A stretch of DNA of 15,463 nt from an uncultured Bacilli bacterium (lineage in GTDB: Bacteria > Bacillota_I > Bacilli_A > RF39 > UBA660). The notes beneath the pieces were generated by a model that ran no database searches, was not told the origin of the DNA, and saw nothing but the letters and a program-made list of their open reading frames with translations. Both the position numbers and the translations under genes were made by a program. The stretch is from positions 1 to 15,463 of the forward strand of contig CANRCS010000013.1 in NCBI GenBank assembly GCA_947629195.1, given 5' to 3'. This document shows positions 13,756 to 15,463 of the stretch, one piece after another. Position 1 is the stretch's first letter. Every line of letters starts with the position of its first letter.

Positions 13756-13772
13756 AAAATATCACCTTTCCT

Positions 13773-14342
13773 TTATTTTTTATTTACCTTAACCATCGCT
13801 GGTCTAATAACCTTATCTTTTAACATATATCCTTTTTGTAGTACTTCTAATATTATGTTATCTTCCTTATCTTCTACATTATCAGTAAGTACTGCTTGAT
13901 GATATGTTGGATCGAATTCCTCATCTACTGGATTTATAACCTTTATTTCAAATTTTTGAAGTACATCAGTAAGTCCACCATAGATTATTTTAAATCCTTC
14001 TAAGAATTTACTAACTTCATCTTCTAAGTTGTCATCATCCATATTAATTGCTCTTTCAAAATTATCGATTATTGGTAAAATTTCTTTTACCAAATCTTCA
14101 TTTGAATATTTTAGAAGTCTAGATGTTTCTTCTTCTTTTCTTCTTTTAAAATTAATAAGTTCCGCATTATTTCTTATCAATTTATCTTCTAATTCACTAT
14201 TTTTATTTTTTAAATCCAGTATTTCATTTTTTAAGTTTTCTATTTCTTCTTCCTTTTTATCCTTTTTAGTTTCTTTTTCTTCTTTTTTTATTTCTTTTTT
14301 TTCGTTCTCGTTAGTTTTATTTTTATCTTTTACTTTTTCCAT
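13773..14342 (-). CDS. grpE: Nucleotide exchange factor GrpE
   Basis: 189 aa from the ATG at 14342. The open frame extends 11 codons further up, over the end of hrcA, but AGGAGGTG (14347-14354) lies right before 14342 and decides the start. GrpE dimers release ADP from DnaK. The first 35 residues are almost all Lys, Glu, Asp and Asn (disordered); a long coiled coil follows (about 33-72), then the conserved LLKYSNEDLVKEILPIIDNFERAI and the C-terminal beta-wing with FDPTYHQAV and VLQKGYMLKDKVIRPAMVKVNK. The hrcA stop is 13 bases upstream, so the two are co-transcribed. Confidence 0.96.
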   Translation of the reverse strand: MEKVKDKNKTNENEKKEIKKEEKETKKDKKEEEIENLKNEILDLKNKNSELEDKLIRNNAELINFKRRKEEETSRLLKYSNEDLVKEILPIIDNFERAINMDDDNLEDEVSKFLEGFKIIYGGLTDVLQKFEIKVINPVDEEFDPTYHQAVLTDNVEDKEDNIILEVLQKGYMLKDKVIRPAMVKVNKK

Positions 14343-14355
14343 TCTACACCTCCTG

Positions 14356-15354
14356 TTATAAATTTTCATTATCAATATTAGATTTTAAATATTCTAATAG
14401 TCCAACTACTTTGTCGTATTCCATTCTTTTAGGTCCAACTATTGCAATCGTACCATTTTCATTACCAATATCGTATTTTGTTTTAATTATTGTAACATCT
14501 TCATCTAATTCATTTTCAGAACCAATATAAATGTTAATTCCAGAATCTTCTTCTTTGATGCTATCAACTATATCGTTATCTTCAAATTTACTTATGATGT
14601 TTTTAATTTTATCTACACTATTAAATTCTGGCTGTTTTAAGATATTAGTTTTTCCAACAAAATGCATATTACTTTTTTCTGCAAATTCATTAAATGCACT
14701 ATAAAACGCATTATATATTACTTCATGTTGTTTAACATATTTGGCGATTATTGGTTTGATTTCAAATTCAAGTTTCTCACTTACTTCATCAATTGGTGTA
14801 CCAACTAATAATTTGTTAATCAAATCTGTTGTTTGTCTTACTTCATCAACTGATATATTTTTATTAATCATCAAATTTTTATGTTCTACATGTCCTTTAT
14901 CAGTTATTACAATTGCGACTATTTTATTTTCTTCTAGTGGCAAAATCTCAACTTTTTTTAATCTGTTTTCATTTGATGTACTACCTAATATAACTGAAGT
15001 ATAGTTTGTCATATCAGATATGATTTGTAAACTTTTATTAATCGCATCACTAATCTGCAATGAATTATTATGAAAAATAGTTTGAAGTTTAAGCATTTCT
15101 TCACCAGTCATATCTTTTGGTTTCATCAAATTATCAACATAGTATCTGTATCCTTTTTCAGAAGGTACTCTACCAGAAGATATATGAGTTTTTTCAAGAT
15201 AACCTTTTTGTTCAAGACTAGCCATTTCATTTCTTACAGTAGCTGATGAACAATTTAATGCTTCACATATACATGAAGAACCAACTGGTTTTGCTGTTTT
15301 AATATATTCTTCAATAATTAATTTTAAAACTTGTTCTTCTCTACTCCCAATCAT
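14356..15354 (-). CDS. hrcA: Heat-inducible transcription repressor HrcA
   Basis: 332 aa, usual length. HrcA is a dimeric repressor that binds CIRCE operators and is kept active by GroEL in other Firmicutes. The N-terminal winged-helix domain covers about 1-75 (REEQVLKLIIEEYIKTAKPVG, then SSATVRNEMASLEQKGYL as recognition region and SSGRVPSEKGYRYYVD after the wing). The middle and C-terminal parts match the GAF-like HrcA domain (HNNSLQISDAINKSLQIIS, IVGPKRMEYDKVVGLLEYL). AGAGGTGA (15359-15366) precedes the ATG by four bases and touches the downstream CIRCE. As first gene behind two CIRCE sites it should repress itself and the whole operon. Confidence 0.97.
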   Translation of the reverse strand: MIGSREEQVLKLIIEEYIKTAKPVGSSCICEALNCSSATVRNEMASLEQKGYLEKTHISSGRVPSEKGYRYYVDNLMKPKDMTGEEMLKLQTIFHNNSLQISDAINKSLQIISDMTNYTSVILGSTSNENRLKKVEILPLEENKIVAIVITDKGHVEHKNLMINKNISVDEVRQTTDLINKLLVGTPIDEVSEKLEFEIKPIIAKYVKQHEVIYNAFYSAFNEFAEKSNMHFVGKTNILKQPEFNSVDKIKNIISKFEDNDIVDSIKEEDSGINIYIGSENELDEDVTIIKTKYDIGNENGTIAIVGPKRMEYDKVVGLLEYLKSNIDNENL

Positions 15355-15364
15355 TACATCACCT

Positions 15365-15391
15365 CTAGCACTCTAATCTAACGAGTGACAA
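15365..15391 (-). promoter_or_regulatory. CIRCE operator 1 (promoter-proximal, in the leader)
   Basis: Read on the plus strand, CTAGCACTC, nine bases, GAGTGACAA. This matches the CIRCE consensus TTAGCACTC-N9-GAGTGCTAA at 8 of 9 and 7 of 9 positions. It begins at about the predicted transcription start (near 15389) and ends against the hrcA ribosome site, so it would be in the mRNA leader as well as in the DNA. Confidence 0.9.
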
Positions 15392-15395
15392 ATAC

Positions 15396-15424
15396 ATTAT
15401 AATACTATGCTTTAGCATTGTCAA
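15396..15424 (-). promoter_or_regulatory. Consensus sigma-A promoter of the hrcA operon
   Basis: -35 TTGACA (15419-15424) and -10 TATAAT (15396-15401), both perfect, with the optimal 17-base spacer. The -35 overlaps the upstream CIRCE and the start point touches the downstream one, so HrcA bound at either would exclude RNA polymerase. A promoter this strong fits a gene set that depends on repression for its control. Confidence 0.93.
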
Positions 15425-15438
15425 TATATGAGTGCTAA
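15412..15438 (-). promoter_or_regulatory. CIRCE operator 2 (upstream, over the -35)
   Basis: Read on the plus strand, TTAGCATTG, nine bases, GAGTGCTAA. The second arm is a perfect CIRCE half-site; the first matches at 7 of 9. The spacer and the degenerate arm contain the -35 TTGACA, and the mismatches in that arm (T for C, G for C) are partly those needed to keep the -35 at consensus. The 25 bases beyond it to the window end hold nothing recognisable. Confidence 0.88.
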
Positions 15439-15463
15439 AAAATAAAAAAATAAAAACCTAAAC

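Noticed and set aside
14343..14375. Extension of grpE by 11 codons into hrcA
   Set aside because: AGGAGGTG immediately before 14342 marks the real start. The extension would overlap hrcA and encodes no conserved residues.
1..15463. Mycoplasma genetic code (TGA as tryptophan)
   Set aside because: rsmE ends properly at TGA, no frame needs a TGA read-through, and checked tryptophans are TGG.

Overview
The window is very AT-rich, and all fourteen genes are read from the minus strand, so the order below runs from high to low coordinates. The gene set points to a low-GC Gram-positive (Firmicutes, Bacilli side, perhaps an uncultured gut lineage): an HrcA/CIRCE-controlled dnaK operon, a short Gram-positive-type DnaK, MtaB and RsmE near dnaJ, and a TasA/camelysin-like exported protein. 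TGA ends rsmE and tryptophan is TGG where I checked, so the standard bacterial code fits and the Mycoplasma code does not. The exact lineage is inferred.

Region 1 (15463-8868) is the heat-shock operon: hrcA, grpE, dnaK, pepF, dnaJ. A perfect-consensus sigma-A promoter sits between, and partly inside, two CIRCE operators. An M3B oligopeptidase gene (pepF) separates dnaK from dnaJ, with a strong inverted repeat and a possible internal promoter in front of it. An AT-rich hairpin with a T-run ends the operon at the dnaJ stop codon.

Region 2 (8858-4717) is an accessory block: a DagK-type lipid kinase, a large membrane-anchored HExxH metalloprotease with a copper-amine-oxidase-like repeat, and, one base later, a small two-helix membrane protein with a cysteine-rich tail. 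A terminator closes it. The two surface proteins form the least familiar part of the window.

Region 3 (4718-684) holds a MscS-type channel, a YaiI/YqxD (DUF188) protein, the 16S rRNA methyltransferase RsmE, an unrecognised acidic single-helix membrane protein, and the tRNA methylthiotransferase MtaB. The genes are tightly packed or overlapping. In Bacillus subtilis dnaJ is followed by prmA, rsmE and mtaB. Here prmA is absent and five other genes lie between dnaJ and rsmE, so the ancestral order survives with an insertion.

Region 4 (646-14) is a single-gene unit for a TasA/camelysin-like exported protein with its own promoter and terminator.

No tRNA, rRNA, CRISPR array, insertion sequence or prophage was seen. 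No gene-free stretch reaches 300 bases; the longest, 585-683, holds the promoter region of the TasA-like gene. The last 25 bases (15439-15463) show nothing I can name. The most interesting points are a probable AUC start codon for the DUF188 gene, the metalloprotease/cysteine-rich membrane protein pair, and a recurring layout in which the Shine-Dalgarno sequence would lie at the very 5' end of the transcript.
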